Source: Armigeres subalbatus (taxonomy: Eukaryota; Arthropoda; Insecta; Diptera; Culicidae). From it: a stretch of DNA of 64,000 nucleotides. Positions 22,830 through 33,289 of the stretch are shown here, one piece after another. Where the stretch lies: positions 155,026,452 through 155,090,451 of the forward strand of contig NC_085140.1 of NCBI RefSeq assembly GCF_024139115.2. The letters are read 5' to 3'. Numbering within the stretch: position 1 is the first letter of the stretch; each line of letters opens with the position of its first letter. The position numbers and the translations under genes were made by a program. The notes under the pieces were generated by a model. The model did no database searches, was not told where the DNA came from, and was given only the letters and a program-made list of their open reading frames with translations.

Positions 22830-23030
22830 GTCTAGTGAGCTTTGGCGTAGGATTTCGAATCCGGTGATAACGAGTTCGATTCGGCCCAGGATGTTTTCAG
22901 GTGGGAAACATTTTTGACTCCCTGGACATGGTGTATCCATTGTCCTTGCCACACAAGATATATACTCATGCATTGGCGGGCAGAGATTTTTTCTATTAAT
23001 CACTGCGGAAATGCTAATAGAATACTTGGA
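22830..23030 (+). mobile_element. tRNA-derived SINE, family 2
   Basis: The B box GTTCGATTC lies near 22880, followed by GTGGGAAACATTTTTGACTC and CACACAAGATATATACTCAT. The second half is homologous to 43864-44012. The 3' end is lost after GCTAATAGAATACTT. Confidence 0.7.
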
Positions 23031-24038
23031 ATATCTAATCTAAACAAGGATGTAGCTTAGTTTAACATAGCTAAGACTGACTGTACGTGTCAATGGTTGC
23101 TTCCGTTGCTCCGTGACTGGTCAGAACTGGTAATTGCGCTACGATCCAAGTGAATAAAGGTTGGTATTTACTATCTACAGCTCCAGTCAGTTGGGAAAGG
23201 AGAGGAATATAAGTGTGTAGTTATTGTTGTTACTAGAGACCGAGAAAACCTCTGCATCCCCACAAAGCCCATTTTTCGTCATTGCAAACAAAAAATAGCG
23301 TTGTTGGCAAAACTAGTGTACTGCCAATACCTAGAAATACGACATCGGCGAAGACACCAATTCGACTTGTTCACATTTTCATCCATAAGAAGCAAGCAAA
23401 AAGTTCAAGTGCTCCCAGCATTATTTTCACGTCACGTAATGTTAGGCTTTGGTCCGATTCGTGAATTAAAATATTTTTTTTTTCTTTAAGAAGGTTTACT
23501 GGCGGGACTCTGAATAGAGTAGAAACCTCTGCACCACCCCCCCCCCCCCTTTGTTACACTATTTGTATGAAACATCTGAAAATTTTGTATGGATCGTCAC
23601 ACTTCGACCAACCCCCTCCCCCTCTAAGCGTTACGTAATTTGTGGACGCTCCCATATCTTCAAAATGGCATATAACATATAATCCATGATCATTTATTCT
23701 ATCGTATTTCAAATTCCAAAGCCTAAGTTTTGTATTTCGGACCAAAGCCTAAGTTTTGTTACAGATTGATACGAGGCGGTGAGGGGGTTCTTAAAACAAC
23801 GTTTTTCGCGTTACGTAATATTTGAACAAAATGTACACCTTTTTCCTACACGGAAGAAAAAAAGTACCCAGCGTTGCGTTTTTTTAACTTATCTTTGAGT
23901 TATTTTTTCTCTGCTCTGTCATCCACTATTTCTTCTGTTATCAAAAACAAAAGAGCGAAACAATCCAACGACGCCAAACCCCCCCTCGTGGTGACCAGAT
24001 TTGCTTTTATTCTTGGAGAAAATACCGTGCTGTGCACA
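23031..24038. other. Spacer with TTACGTAAT-type repeat pieces and a C14 run
   Basis: AAGCGTTACGTAATTTGTGG near 23625 and GCGTTACGTAATATTTGAAC near 23808 belong to a dispersed element also seen at 11811. A C homopolymer lies at 23537-23550. No gene was found. Confidence 0.45.
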
Positions 24039-24675
24039 GGGGTTGGACAGAATGATCGGGACAGGCAAAATTTTATCAAAATCAAATGACCATAACTCTG
24101 TGAATTATTTACCGATTTTTTTGGTACTGCTACTGTTGTACGGGAAAATTCATCTTGTTTTGGAAAACCATGTTCAAATTTATGCTAGAACCGTCGGATA
24201 CCAGATATATTCCGGATGGTTTGAGAGCATGTCAAAAATGCTATTTTTTACTCGCTGCCAAAGTAATCGGTTAGGGTCTGAGGGAAGGGTTTTCCGTTAA
24301 AAAAGCACGTGGTAGCACTCTCTGAGAGAGAAAATTGCCCAATTCAGTCCGCCAGAATGACGCTGTCAGTGTCGCCAAAATGCGGTGTCGCGTTATGCAG
24401 TTTACAATTGCTTGAGAATTTGCCGTAAACGGAGAACAAAAGGAATTGGCAACAATGCGGAAGAAATTTATCACTCATGCAGTTGTTCGGCGAGAGAACA
24501 GCAGCAGCGCCGACCAATCACGCAATGAGAACATCAAAATAAACAAACTCCAGCTGGTTTTGGAAAATGAAAACATGAGCCGTTTCTAGAGCAACATTAG
24601 AAAATATCGTGAGAAGATTTCTGTACAAGGTTTCCACAAAAGCTTTGAAAAGAATTTGGGTGATAACAGTGATGC

Positions 24676-24778
24676 TGGTGCAAATAAGCCAAATAAGACA
24701 AATAAGACAAATATAACAAATAAGACAAATTAGACAAATAAGACAAATAATACAAATAACATAGATAAGACTAAGAAG
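24676..24778 (+). repeat. AAATAAGAC short tandem repeat (left arm)
   Basis: About ten copies of a 9-10-bp AAATAAGACA unit. The inverse (GTCTTATTTG) occurs at 25678-25760 on the other side of the 24-mer array. Confidence 0.8.
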
Positions 24779-24785
24779 CAAAATA

Positions 24786-25677
24786 AAAAAAGTTCCTCCA
24801 GGAATTCCTTCGTAAGTTCCTCCAGGAATTCCTCGAAAGTTCCCCCAGGAATTCCTTCGGAAGTTCTTCGAAGAATTTTTTCGGAAGTTCCTCCAGGAAT
24901 TCTTTCGGAAGTTCCTCCAGGAATTCTTTCGGAAGTTCCTCCAGGAATTCCTTCGGAAGATGCTCCAGGAATTCCTTCGGAAGTTCCTCCAGGAATTCCT
25001 TCGGAAGTTCCTCCAGGAATTCCTTCGGAAGTTCCTTTCAGAAATTCCTTCGGAAGTTCGTCCAGGCGGAGGAATTCCCGGAGGAACTTCCGGCGGAATT
25101 CCCGGAGGAACTTCCGGAGGAATTCCCGGAGAAACTTCCGGAGGAATTCCCGGAGAAACTTCCGAAAGAATTCCTGGAGGAACTTATGAAGGAACTCCTG
25201 GAGGAACTTCCGAAGGTATTCCTGGAGGAACTTCCAATGGAATTCCTGCAGGAACTTCGGATGGAATTCCTGGAGGAACTTCCGAGGAATTCCTGGAGGA
25301 ACTTCCGAAGGAATTCCTGGAGGAACTTATGAAGAAATTCCTGGAGAAATTTCCTAAGGAATTCCTGGAGGAACTTCCAAAGGAATTCCTGGAGGAACTT
25401 ATGAAGGAATTCCTAGAGAAATTTCCGAAGGAATTCCTGGAGGAACTTCCGAAAAAATTCCTGGAGGAACTTTCGAAGGAATTCCTGGAAGAACTTCCGA
25501 ATGAATTCCTGAAGGAACTTCCGGAGGAATTCCTGGAAAAACTTTCCTAAGGAATTCCTGAAGGAACTTCCGAAGGAATTCCTGGAAGAACTTCTTTAGG
25601 AATTCCTGGAGGAACTTCCTTAGGACTTCCAGGAGGAACTTTCGAAGGAATTCCTGGAGGAACTTCCGAAGGAATTT
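24786..25677. repeat. 24-bp minisatellite that switches orientation at about 25065
   Basis: The unit AAGTTCCTCCAGGAATTCCT plus TCGG is repeated about 11 times up to 25065. It then appears about 25 times as its inverse complement. Each unit contains the palindromes GGAATTCC and TTCCGGAA. The 196-codon frame at 24960-25550 is only a reading of this array. Confidence 0.92.
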
Positions 25678-26429
25678 GTCTTGTTTGTTTAATTTGGCTT
25701 ATTTGTTTGATTTGTCTTATTTATTTTCAATTGTTTATCTCATCTCATTCCTATATTTGATTTCAATTTATATATTTGGTATCCTCGTGTTCACAAATAG
25801 GAATACGCTTTTTTCTAGTGTCACGCTAGATACAAAGTTGACGGACTTTCTATCGCTCTCATCGCTCCTTTCCTGCCGTGCGCCACAAGAAAATATGCTG
25901 TTGGCTGCTCTCCCGAAATGGTAACTTTTGTATGAAATTTAAAAAACTTGGTTGAAGTAAAAAGAGCTTCCTGCAAAATTTATTGCGGTCACATATACTT
26001 TTTATTACATCAAAATGATCGTTGGAAAAATTCAAAACTTTTGTCAGTTGGGTTTTGCGAAATTCGGTTCCTTTGTGCTTCAAATCATCGGAGAGAGGTA
26101 CTGAGAAGCGAAAATTTCAGTTCTACAATAGTTCAGTATTTAGAGCTTAATTCAAATTTGGGAAATAGTAGGTCCATGAATTTTTGCAGGAACATTCCTT
26201 GATAAATTTCAAAGAGATTGTCAGTTGGGATAAGCGAAATTCGTTTCCAATTCCGAGTTATAGACATTTTAGTACGAAAATAGCGCTCTACCGCGAGAGA
26301 GCTTCCCTCAGACCTTAATAATTCCCAGAATTATGATCGTTTGAATTTTGCCTGTCCCGGTAATTCAATTCAACCCATTTAAGTACAACTAATTTCAGTG
26401 AGCTCTGCCACCAGATCGGTATGATGTGT

Positions 26430-27850
26430 GCTGCTAGAGAGAATTCCTCTCTCATAAATTCTGGAGACTGCTTGGAAGGACGAGATCCCGGTCGAGCTTC
26501 TCAAACACGGAAGTGAGCAGCTGAATTAATCAATCCATCACATTATTCAGAAAATATGGGAGCATGAAGAACTGCCTGCCGGCTGGTTGTATGGCCTCAT
26601 ATGCCCAATCTATAAGAAAGGGCACAGACTAGAGTGTGCCAATTACAGAGGGATTACCCTTCTGAACTCGGTGCACAAAATCCTGTCGCGTATCCTGTTT
26701 AACAGACTGAGATCGCTCGAGGAGTCCTTCGTCGGCGAATACCACACACTCAGTTCAGCTCAGATCAGTTTAGCCTGCGGATGATCCTTGATAAATTCCG
26801 GGAGTACAACTTGCAGACTCACCATCTGTTCATTGATTTCAAAGTAGCGTACGATTCAGTGAAGAGAAACGAGATGTGGCAGATAATATCCGCACATGGT
26901 TTTCCGGCGAAACTGATTAGACTGATACGTGCAACGCTGGATGGCTCGAAATCAAGTATTAGGATTGCAGACGAAGTATCAACCTCGTTTGTGACCTTAA
27001 ACGGATTGAAGCTGGGTGATGCACTTTCGAATTTATTATTCAACATTGCACTCGAAGGCGCTATTAGGCGACCTGGCGTGCAGAGGAACGGCACTATCAT
27101 CACACGGTCACATGTGCTCCTGGGCTTTGCGGACGACATCAACCTTATTGGAATCGATCGCAGAGCAGTAGTGGAGACTTTTGCCCCAAAGAGACGGCGA
27201 GGATAGGCTTAACCATTAACTCTACCAAGACAAAGTTTGATGGGGATGTGTTTGAAGTTGTTGACTTATTTACCTTGGAATGCTTGTGACATGTGACAAT
27301 GACGTTTCCCGTGAAGTGAAAAGACGTGTTAATGCTGCGAATATGGCCTTTTACGGATTACGTAACCAGCTTAGGTCCCGCAACATGCAGACGGAAACGA
27401 AATTTGCTCTATACAAAACTCTGATTCTACCAGTGGCCCTTTATGGACATGAAGCATGGACATTAAAAGAGGCGGACCGGAGAGCTTTCGGGGTTTTCGA
27501 GCGAAAAGTGCTGCGTACAATACTCGGAGGGAAACTAGAAAATGGTGTGTGGCGCAGACGCATGAATCATGAGCTGTATCAAGTATACAAAGAAGAAAAT
27601 ATTGTGAATCGTATAAAATACGGCAGACTTCAGCGGGCTTCACTTACTGCGAATGTCGGAAGAAAGAATAGCAAAAACAACATTAAACAAAAAACCAGAT
27701 AGGGGCCGGCGACTTCGTGGAAGGCCACGAACACGCAGGCTGCACGCGGTGGAATCGGACCTGGGGACCCTGAACGTTCGGGGTAACTGGAAGAACATCG
27801 CCCAAGACCGGCGATTATGGAGCTCTACAATACGCCCGGCATAGGTGTAT
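26430..27850 (+). pseudogene. 5'-truncated RTE-type retrotransposon (RT domain and C-terminus)
   Basis: The RT starts with DEIPVELLKHGSEQL and continues GLICPIYKKGHRLECANYRG and ITLLNSVHKILSRIL. A shift near 26760 leads to HHLFIDFKVAYDSVKRNEMW, LKLGDALSNLLFNIALEGA and LGFADDINLIGIDRR (ADD intact). After another shift near 27190 comes the C-terminal region with EVKRRVNAANMAFYGLRNQL, ALYGHEAWTLKEADRRAFG and RMSEERIAK. The end GRPRTRRLHAVESDLGTLNV is followed by a stop near 27843. The endonuclease is absent. The family also left pieces at 10.3-11.0, 14.7 and 46.4-47.7 kb. At least two frameshifts and a degraded GLKLGDA (normally GLKQGDA) indicate decay. Confidence 0.85.
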
Positions 27851-28270
27851 CGACACTGTAGCCAACCAGGTATTCAGGTAGGTAAATTCTGGAGAATTAT
27901 GCATCAGCTATTCTGAGGATTTACACCTTCTTTAATTTTGAAGAAATGAATTTAGAATTCTCAAAGATCCTCGAAGATTATTTGGAACGTTCTTTCAAGA
28001 ATCATGGGAAATCACACTTCCAAGGGTTCAGGGCAATTTCTCCTGCAAACATTTTGAGGAATTCCTATCCAAGAAGTTCAGAAAGATCCTTCTTCAGGAA
28101 TAGGGAGGATCACCCCAGCCAAGATATTCTAAACAATTCCTCTATTAAGAAACGATAATAACTACCCGGAGCGAAACGTTGTCAGTAGATTGAGATTATT
28201 AGTTTTGGTCTTCATCTTTGAATTTGATCATCGAGCCCAGATGGAAATCAAAGGCGCCCATATGGTATGT
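27851..28270. other. No recognised feature
   Basis: Degenerate GGAATTC/TCAAGAATC-rich sequence. The 70-codon frame at 27946-28158 is not supported. Confidence 0.35.
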
Positions 28271-28322
28271 AATTACGTCCCCTACTGGGAAATTGCCGCC
28301 TCACAGCTTGGTGTTCAGTGTG
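28271..28322 (-). mobile_element. Feilai-like SINE 3' fragment
   Basis: CTACTGGGAAATTGCCGCCT and CAGCTTGGTGTTCA match the antisense of the SINE 3' body at 12900-12950. Short and diverged. Confidence 0.5.
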
Positions 28323-28324
28323 CC

Positions 28325-28420
28325 GATATCGATAAATCCGATATTTATCGGGTCTAATTTATCGATACGATATTTCAGAATCCGATATTATCGATAAAAC
28401 ATAGCCGATATCGTTTGTTT
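28325..28420. repeat. Cluster of ATCGATA palindromes
   Basis: CGATATCGATAAAT, TTATCGATACGA and TTATCGATAAAAC lie within 90 bp and are mirror-symmetric overall. The motif resembles the Drosophila DRE (TATCGATA), but the mirrored layout also fits a foldback remnant. Confidence 0.45.
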
Positions 28421-29286
28421 TAGATTTAGAATGACTAAGGGGACTTAGCCCTCCCTAGAAAAAAAATAGCCCCCCAGGATTGGAAAGATTAGTTAGCAGT
28501 GATATCAATTTTTAACATATAGCATAATGAATTACTGAAAGAGTTTGAAGACAAAAGTGTTATCTCGTATATTCACCCTATCATAATGTAATGAGTTGTG
28601 GAAGACAAATGAGCTCGTTTTTAATTTTTGAGAAAGATTTCCTGCTTCGAAATCATTCGATGATTAATTCGCTTTACGCCTTGAGGGAATAAGGATCTTT
28701 GCAAACTTTCTTCAAATGATTTCTCGAATTTGTGAGAATGTTAGATAAGTTGGTATGACAAATTTTGCTTAAAATATGTTTGTATATAACTATGTTTGCA
28801 CTATTATAGACATGTTATTAAAATAACGACCAAATAAATGTCGTCAAAATAGCCAACAGGTTACAAGCTCGTATTGCGAACATAGCATATGGCACGCATT
28901 ATACGTCTTACACAGTGCACTCTGTGTTTCTCCTTTGGCGTTTTAATATGAAATCATTTTCACAATATATACGTTTGCGTGCGTTTTGACAGTTTTATCA
29001 TGGGAAAACTATCAAAACTAACGCAAATGAATCCATTGTGTTTGGTCCATTAACTAAAAAATGTAAATAATTATATCTTTAATGGATTCACCAATTAGGA
29101 TTTTGTTTACGTGTTTATATAGAATACTCTTTGTTTTGCCTTTGATCTTTTGAGGATTTTTCCCCAAATATCTGTCCTTTCTTTTTCCTTGCATAAATAC
29201 TGTTTGCTTGTTATTTGTTTGTATACTAGTTTCATCAACAGGGACAGCATTTCTTGCAACATGTAGGATAAAAAGTATAAAAATCG
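28421..29286. other. AT-rich spacer downstream of the host gene
   Basis: A short foldback GCGTTTTGACAGTTTT with AAAACTATCAAAACTAACGC lies at 28981-29025. No other feature was seen. On the minus strand this would be intron or 3' flank of the ZAD gene. Confidence 0.35.
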
Positions 29287-29297
29287 ACTTACCTCAC
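29283..29297 (-). promoter_or_regulatory. Candidate 5' splice site after the ZAD gene stop
   Basis: The minus strand reads GCGTGAGGTAAGTCG, a near-perfect donor 60 nt downstream of the stop codon. It could splice a 3' UTR or, with an alternative upstream donor, join further coding exons outside this segment. Confidence 0.45.
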
Positions 29298-29354
29298 GCT
29301 TTCAGCAGTCTGACACACACGATAGCCATATATCCACAGCCCGATCGTCGCTTT

Positions 29355-31034
29355 TTAATCCGAAAAACTGTCGCTCCAGTAAGTGGAAGTGAGCGGAGCT
29401 ACGCATTTGAAAAGATCTCGGCCGGTACCGACCGGCGTTGGTTCCAGTTTTTTCTTCTTCTCCGCGCTTCCCGCTTGAGCTTTCTGCCGCTTGAGACGTT
29501 CTTCGTGTTCCTTGCGTTTTTGGATCTCCTTGAGTCGCTGTTGTTGTTTTTTCTGCTCCTTTGCCTTCAGCTTCTCCTCCCGTTTCTTTTCGTCCTGCGT
29601 GTGTCGCTCCAAATGATTCGATAAATAGACCTTCGACTTGAATGTTTTCTCGCACTTTGTACAAGGGAACAGATCTCCTTTGTGGGATTGCAAATGCTCT
29701 TTAAGTTCAACACCGGTGTTGAATGTTTCATCACACTTGGTGCAGTCGTGGGTTTTGCGTGTTCTGATGGGCTTATCGTCCTCACTGTCCGATGAGCTGG
29801 GATCGGGTGCTTCAATGTAAACCACATTTGCGAGTCCCGGAGATCGACTGTTCTTTGGCGGACGACCACGACGACGGGGAGTATCTACAACAGGGGTTGC
29901 AATTTTTGATGATGATGCTTTGGCTGCTGCTGCAGCTTTTGGGCTATAACCGGGCTGACGCCCTCGTCTTCGTTTTACTGGTGGTTCAGGGGCTGATACA
30001 GGTTCACTTCTTGTTCGACGTCCACGTCGCTTCGGAGTTTTCTTTTTCTTGCCTGAAGGCGCAAAACTGTCGTCTGATGTTACCGGTTCTGATTCAACTT
30101 CTGATTGAGAAACTTTATACTCATCGTCGTCCTGGGGCTCTTCATCATTCTCGTCTTCATCCGACATGGGGCAGTTAACGATTACAAAATCCGTAGTTCG
30201 CCTAGATTTGTAACTTCGTTTTAATGTTTGTCGTAACTCCTTATCTGTTTTTTCACAGGTTGTCTTGAATTCGAATGCTATTCGGACTTTATCAACACAA
30301 CTTTTGCAGATCTTATGCGGAAGGTGGTCACGTTCTGCTATGCGAACATTGGTACAAATCTTCATAATTAAATCACAAATTCGAACTGATGTGTCGAATT
30401 CAAAAATATCGCTCAGTTCCTCTTTCGATTGACACACCCGACAAATTTCCAAATCGGCAGGAGTTCCATCCTTACGGCGAACTTTAACCTTATCAGTTTC
30501 ATCCTTTACTTCCTCTTTTATTTCTTCTTTCTTTTCTTCTGCGGCTGCTTCATCTACATTGTCTTCTTTAGTCACTTCATCTGCCTTTTCAACTTCCTCT
30601 TTCACCTCCTCAGACACTTGTTTTTCTTCCTCTAAGTGCTCTTCTTCCATGGTCTCCTGTTGACCATTTGTTTCAATCGCCGGTTCTTCGGTAGCCGGTT
30701 CTTCTGGCTGATGATTTTCCTCAAGTGTCTCAGCTTGGGCATCATGATTTTCAACTGGTGCCGGTTCCTCCATTGCAACCGGAAATTCCTGTTCTGGTGC
30801 TTGATAAACTACTTGTTCAGTGTTTAGGCAGGGAGCTTCAGTCGTGACGTTATTAGTAATTATAGTTTCTCGCTCCTGATACTGATTTTCTTTCAGTGCG
30901 TCGAAATACTGAACTTGTTCTTGTTGTTGATATTGATACTGCACTGTTTGGTTTTGCAGTTGTGTAATTTCACTTATCTGACCACTGTACACAATGTTCC
31001 CGTATGAATTGTTCATCGTGCCATAATTGTCCAT
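29355..31034 (-). CDS. ZAD and C2H2 zinc-finger protein with AT-hooks (host gene)
   Basis: A 559-residue uninterrupted frame. The N-terminus is Q/Y-rich (residues 1-50), followed by a long acidic E-rich region (about 100-185). A ZAD domain with four zinc-binding Cys (ICRVCQS and ICKSCVDK) spans about 196-270. Three AT-hook-like motifs follow: KRRGRRTR, RRRGRQPG and RRRGRPPK. Two C2H2 fingers begin CTKCDETF and CTKCEKTF (about 431-478), then a K/E/Q-rich helix to 530. It is likely nuclear and DNA-binding; ZAD domains dimerise. The minus-strand context before the ATG reads TATTTTCAG then GTGATGGAC, so a 3' splice site ends 3 nt upstream and the 5' UTR is spliced. ATG at 31034 is chosen because the in-frame GTG before it is not a credible start. 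Two fingers is few for a ZAD protein. A strong donor (GTGAGGTAAGT) lies 60 bp past the stop. No orthologue name is assigned. Confidence 0.88.
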   Translation of the reverse strand: MDNYGTMNNSYGNIVYSGQISEITQLQNQTVQYQYQQQEQVQYFDALKENQYQERETIITNNVTTEAPCLNTEQVVYQAPEQEFPVAMEEPAPVENHDAQAETLEENHQPEEPATEEPAIETNGQQETMEEEHLEEEKQVSEEVKEEVEKADEVTKEDNVDEAAAEEKKEEIKEEVKDETDKVKVRRKDGTPADLEICRVCQSKEELSDIFEFDTSVRICDLIMKICTNVRIAERDHLPHKICKSCVDKVRIAFEFKTTCEKTDKELRQTLKRSYKSRRTTDFVIVNCPMSDEDENDEEPQDDDEYKVSQSEVESEPVTSDDSFAPSGKKKKTPKRRGRRTRSEPVSAPEPPVKRRRGRQPGYSPKAAAAAKASSSKIATPVVDTPRRRGRPPKNSRSPGLANVVYIEAPDPSSSDSEDDKPIRTRKTHDCTKCDETFNTGVELKEHLQSHKGDLFPCTKCEKTFKSKVYLSNHLERHTQDEKKREEKLKAKEQKKQQQRLKEIQKRKEHEERLKRQKAQAGSAEKKKKLEPTPVGTGRDLFKCVAPLTSTYWSDSFSD

Positions 31035-31420
31035 CACCTGAAAATATATTTGAGCACTGTTTTACAAGTGAAAATCACCAGGGACCCTCATAAATATGCG
31101 AACGATTACAACGAAAATTGTACGCGAAGCTTCTTCTTTTTCCGACCCAGCAAAAATGAAAGTGACGCCTATGCGGTGTACTTAATTTTCCACAGCTTAA
31201 TTGATTCCCAAAAGATAATTAACAACTTTCTGGTGTAGACCGCCACTTTATCCAACTTTTCAGACTGATTACATGCACTGAGACACAGATTATCACCCCG
31301 AAAATATCTTTTATTCGGGACAGCGTGGAAACAAAACACTGAACACTCGGAAATTTTCGACCGCCATGTTGGAATCAGAGATGCGATGCGAACGAGCCAA
31401 AAAGAAATTACGCAGCGCTG
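31035..31420 (-). promoter_or_regulatory. 5' UTR, intron acceptor and likely promoter of the ZAD gene
   Basis: A splice acceptor (TATTTTCAG on the minus strand) ends at 31038. Further upstream on the minus strand is AACATGGCGGTCGAAAA (near 31355-31370), resembling the YY1/Pho site found at many promoters, then GTGTTCAGTGTTTTG with an initiator-like TTCAGTG. The transcription start is inferred only. Confidence 0.45.
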
Positions 31421-31850
31421 CCAGAAGTGAAAGGAAGATAAAATGCTTTGTCTGCCCGGGTAGGTAACTAAAAATGTCAAAATCAATATTTTTTCTACCC
31501 ATAAATGTATTGGAATAATGGGCAATCTCTGGGATAGATATTGAAGTAGTCATCCGACAATAGGAAAAAATAATCTATATTACTGTCGTATTGCCGCCAT
31601 TATTATCCAATTTGAATTCCAGATGGTGATTGGCCTTTTTGTTTCCTACTGAATAGAATCTCATATGTGTGGTGGTGATACTGCTCATGCTCAGAGCAAA
31701 CCGTGACGTCATTCGGAGCTGTGTGAAAACCGTAGCAGAAAACGATGGAAGGAAATATTTCAAAGCAATACGTCTGAATCAAACAACTGCGAACGTTCAA
31801 TCGCTAGTGTATTAAATACCAATTTGAAGGAAATAATTTTCTGGCTCGGC
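31421..31850. other. Upstream region with a perfect CRE
   Basis: TGACGTCA occurs at 31704-31711, about 340 bp upstream of the inferred start of the ZAD gene. Otherwise nothing was recognised. Another TGACGTCA is at 10204-10211 without a gene nearby. Confidence 0.4.
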
Positions 31851-31857
31851 AATGCTA

Positions 31858-32030
31858 CGTTTTGACAGGGCAAGTGAATTGAACAACTCAGTTGAATTCA
31901 ATTGACTTGCCAAAAGTTGAACATGTTCAACTTTCTTTTCGTTCAAGTGAATTGAATTAAGGTGTTTACACGTTCAGTTCGCGTTCGATTCATGCGACTT
32001 GATTAATTCATTTGCCTTGTCTAAACCTAA
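31858..32030. repeat. Foldback of CAAGTGAATTGAA blocks
   Basis: GGCAAGTGAATTGAAC and GTTGAATTCAATTGACTTGCC are mirrored, as are GTTGAACATGTTCAAC and CAAGTGAATTGAATT. It is a compact palindromic cluster, probably a MITE remnant. No target duplication was identified. Confidence 0.55.
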
Positions 32031-32035
32031 ACGTA

Positions 32036-32510
32036 GGGTCTGTCTCATTTGGAAAATTAAACGGATATTAAACTTAAAAGCAACATTTATATAACTACTA
32101 GTCGACCCGGCAGACGTTGTCCTGCATAGTAGGCGAAAATGCGCGTTCTGAGCTGCCCATGCGAAATATCTTAATAATAGTTTTTCATAATTTCTTCACC
32201 CTTACTCGTGATTTTCTCATGAGAAAATATCATATAAACCCGTCGGAAACGACAACGGATATATTTGCTTAAGGAATGTAGAAAATCTATCCAGCCGTTT
32301 TCGAGTTATGCGGATACGAACACAGACCATTTCATTTTTATTATATAGATCGAATAACCATATAGCAAGATTACTTTTGACAGATATCGAATCATTTTTC
32401 ATCGATGTCTTTTTGGAATTGCTGGGTAGCACCAGCCATTCTTATGACCGGGTGATTTTCTAATCTTCGAACTGTCACTTTTAAGTTTGATTCTCCAAAT
32501 GAGACAGACC
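32036..32510. mobile_element. GGGTCTGTCTC MITE copy A, carrying another insertion
   Basis: The ends GGGTCTGTCTCATTTGG and CCAAATGAGACAGACCC are inverted repeats. Compared with the uninterrupted copy at 45570-45799, extra sequence of about 280 bp lies between roughly 32095 and 32370. That insert starts ACTAGTCGACCCGGCAGACG and ends TTTTTATTATATAGATC. It resembles a widespread insect repeat with a GGCAGACGTTGTCCTGC start and CAGCCGTTTTCGAGTTAT near its end. Confidence 0.75.
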
Positions 32511-32528
32511 CTTATGGAACGTACACAC

Positions 32529-32906
32529 GGTCAAGCAGTTTGACCAACATTGACTCCACCTCTCGTTTATTCAAACATCCATCAAGTTTTACCAACAGCG
32601 CCACAAACAATCAATTTATTCGACCAAAAATATCACACACGAACGACCGAAGCGCCAACTTGAGCACCAACCATCAAAAAATATATGGGGGTTTGTGCAA
32701 CTTTACTACAAATGCTCATACATGCTCGGCGAACCTCGACTCCGCCCCCTACAATTCAAACCAAAATCAAACCGTTTTATTTTTTTCCAACCGAGCCGCC
32801 AACTGTCAAATGGTTGTTCGAACAACTTCACACACGTTCAAACAAAGCAGCAACCAAAGCGTTTTCTTGGGGGCGGAGTCAATGTTCGTCAAACTGCTTG
32901 ACTGGT
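32529..32906. mobile_element. MITE with GTCAAGCAGTTTGACC ends (copy 1)
   Basis: The left end GTCAAGCAGTTTGACCAACA is mirrored by GTTCGTCAAACTGCTTGAC at the right end. A second copy of the left half is at 60712-60866, truncated by a copia LTR. Open frames in it are incidental. Confidence 0.8.
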
Positions 32907-33044
32907 AAACGCGACGAGCGATGCGACGCGACTCACATAAAAGAATAACAATCATTATCAACAGGCTGTCAAATGGCACTGTCGCGTCGCGTTTACTCTG
33001 GCTTGCCCCTTAGGCTTTGGTCCGGTTAGCGAATTCAAATTTAA

Positions 33045-33215
33045 GGGTCTGTCTCATTTGGAGAATTAAACTTAAAAGTGACAGTTTTTTAAATTAAAAA
33101 TCACTCGGCCATTAGAATGGCTGGTGCTACCAGCAATCCCAATAAGACATCGATGCAAAATGATTCGATATCTGTCAAAATTAATCTTGCTACTACTAGC
33201 CAAATAAAATATTTC
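33045..33215. mobile_element. GGGTCTGTCTC MITE copy B, truncated and inverted
   Basis: It starts AAGGGTCTGTCTCATTTGG and includes GAATGGCTGGTGCTACCAGC and GATTCGATATCTGTCAAAA, matching the inverse of copy C at 45570-45799. The other end is lost near 33215. Confidence 0.75.
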
Positions 33216-33289
33216 TCATGATTTTTGTTTTACGAAGACTTTATTAAATCCTTATGAAAATGAATTAGCTAATTCGTGAATTGGATATA

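Larger units (their letters stand above)
24039..26376. mobile_element. Large foldback element of nested inverted repeats
   Basis: The left end GGGGTTGGACAGAATGATCG, followed by GGGACAGGCAAAATT, is mirrored by the right end (AATTTTGCCTGTCCCGG ... CAACCC). GGTCTGAGGGAAG near 24277 is mirrored by CTTCCCTCAGACC near 26305. Inside lie mirrored AAATAAGAC repeats (24676-24778 and 25678-25760) and mirrored 24-mer arrays (24786-25065 and 25066-25677). The whole 2.3 kb is therefore a multi-layer palindrome without coding capacity. No clear target duplication was found. Confidence 0.72.

Noticed and set aside
24960..25550. 196-codon frame with regular GGIPGGTS and EFLEELPK repeats
   Set aside because: Reading of the 24-bp minisatellite; 24 is a multiple of three, so the frame stays open by chance.
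24786..25677. CRISPR-like array of regularly spaced 24-mers
   Set aside because: No unique spacers, units are contiguous, and the context is a eukaryotic foldback.
28325..28420. DRE-type promoter cluster for the ZAD gene
   Set aside because: It lies downstream of the gene's stop on the wrong side, and the mirrored layout is better explained by a foldback remnant.
29302..30178. Overlapping open frames on both strands across the ZAD gene (for example 29792-30178 plus, 29567-29869 minus)
   Set aside because: Shadows of a long real coding exon; none carries a domain.
32540..32948. Three overlapping frames of 68-122 codons
   Set aside because: They lie inside a MITE defined by inverted ends and are not conserved in the second copy at 60.7 kb.
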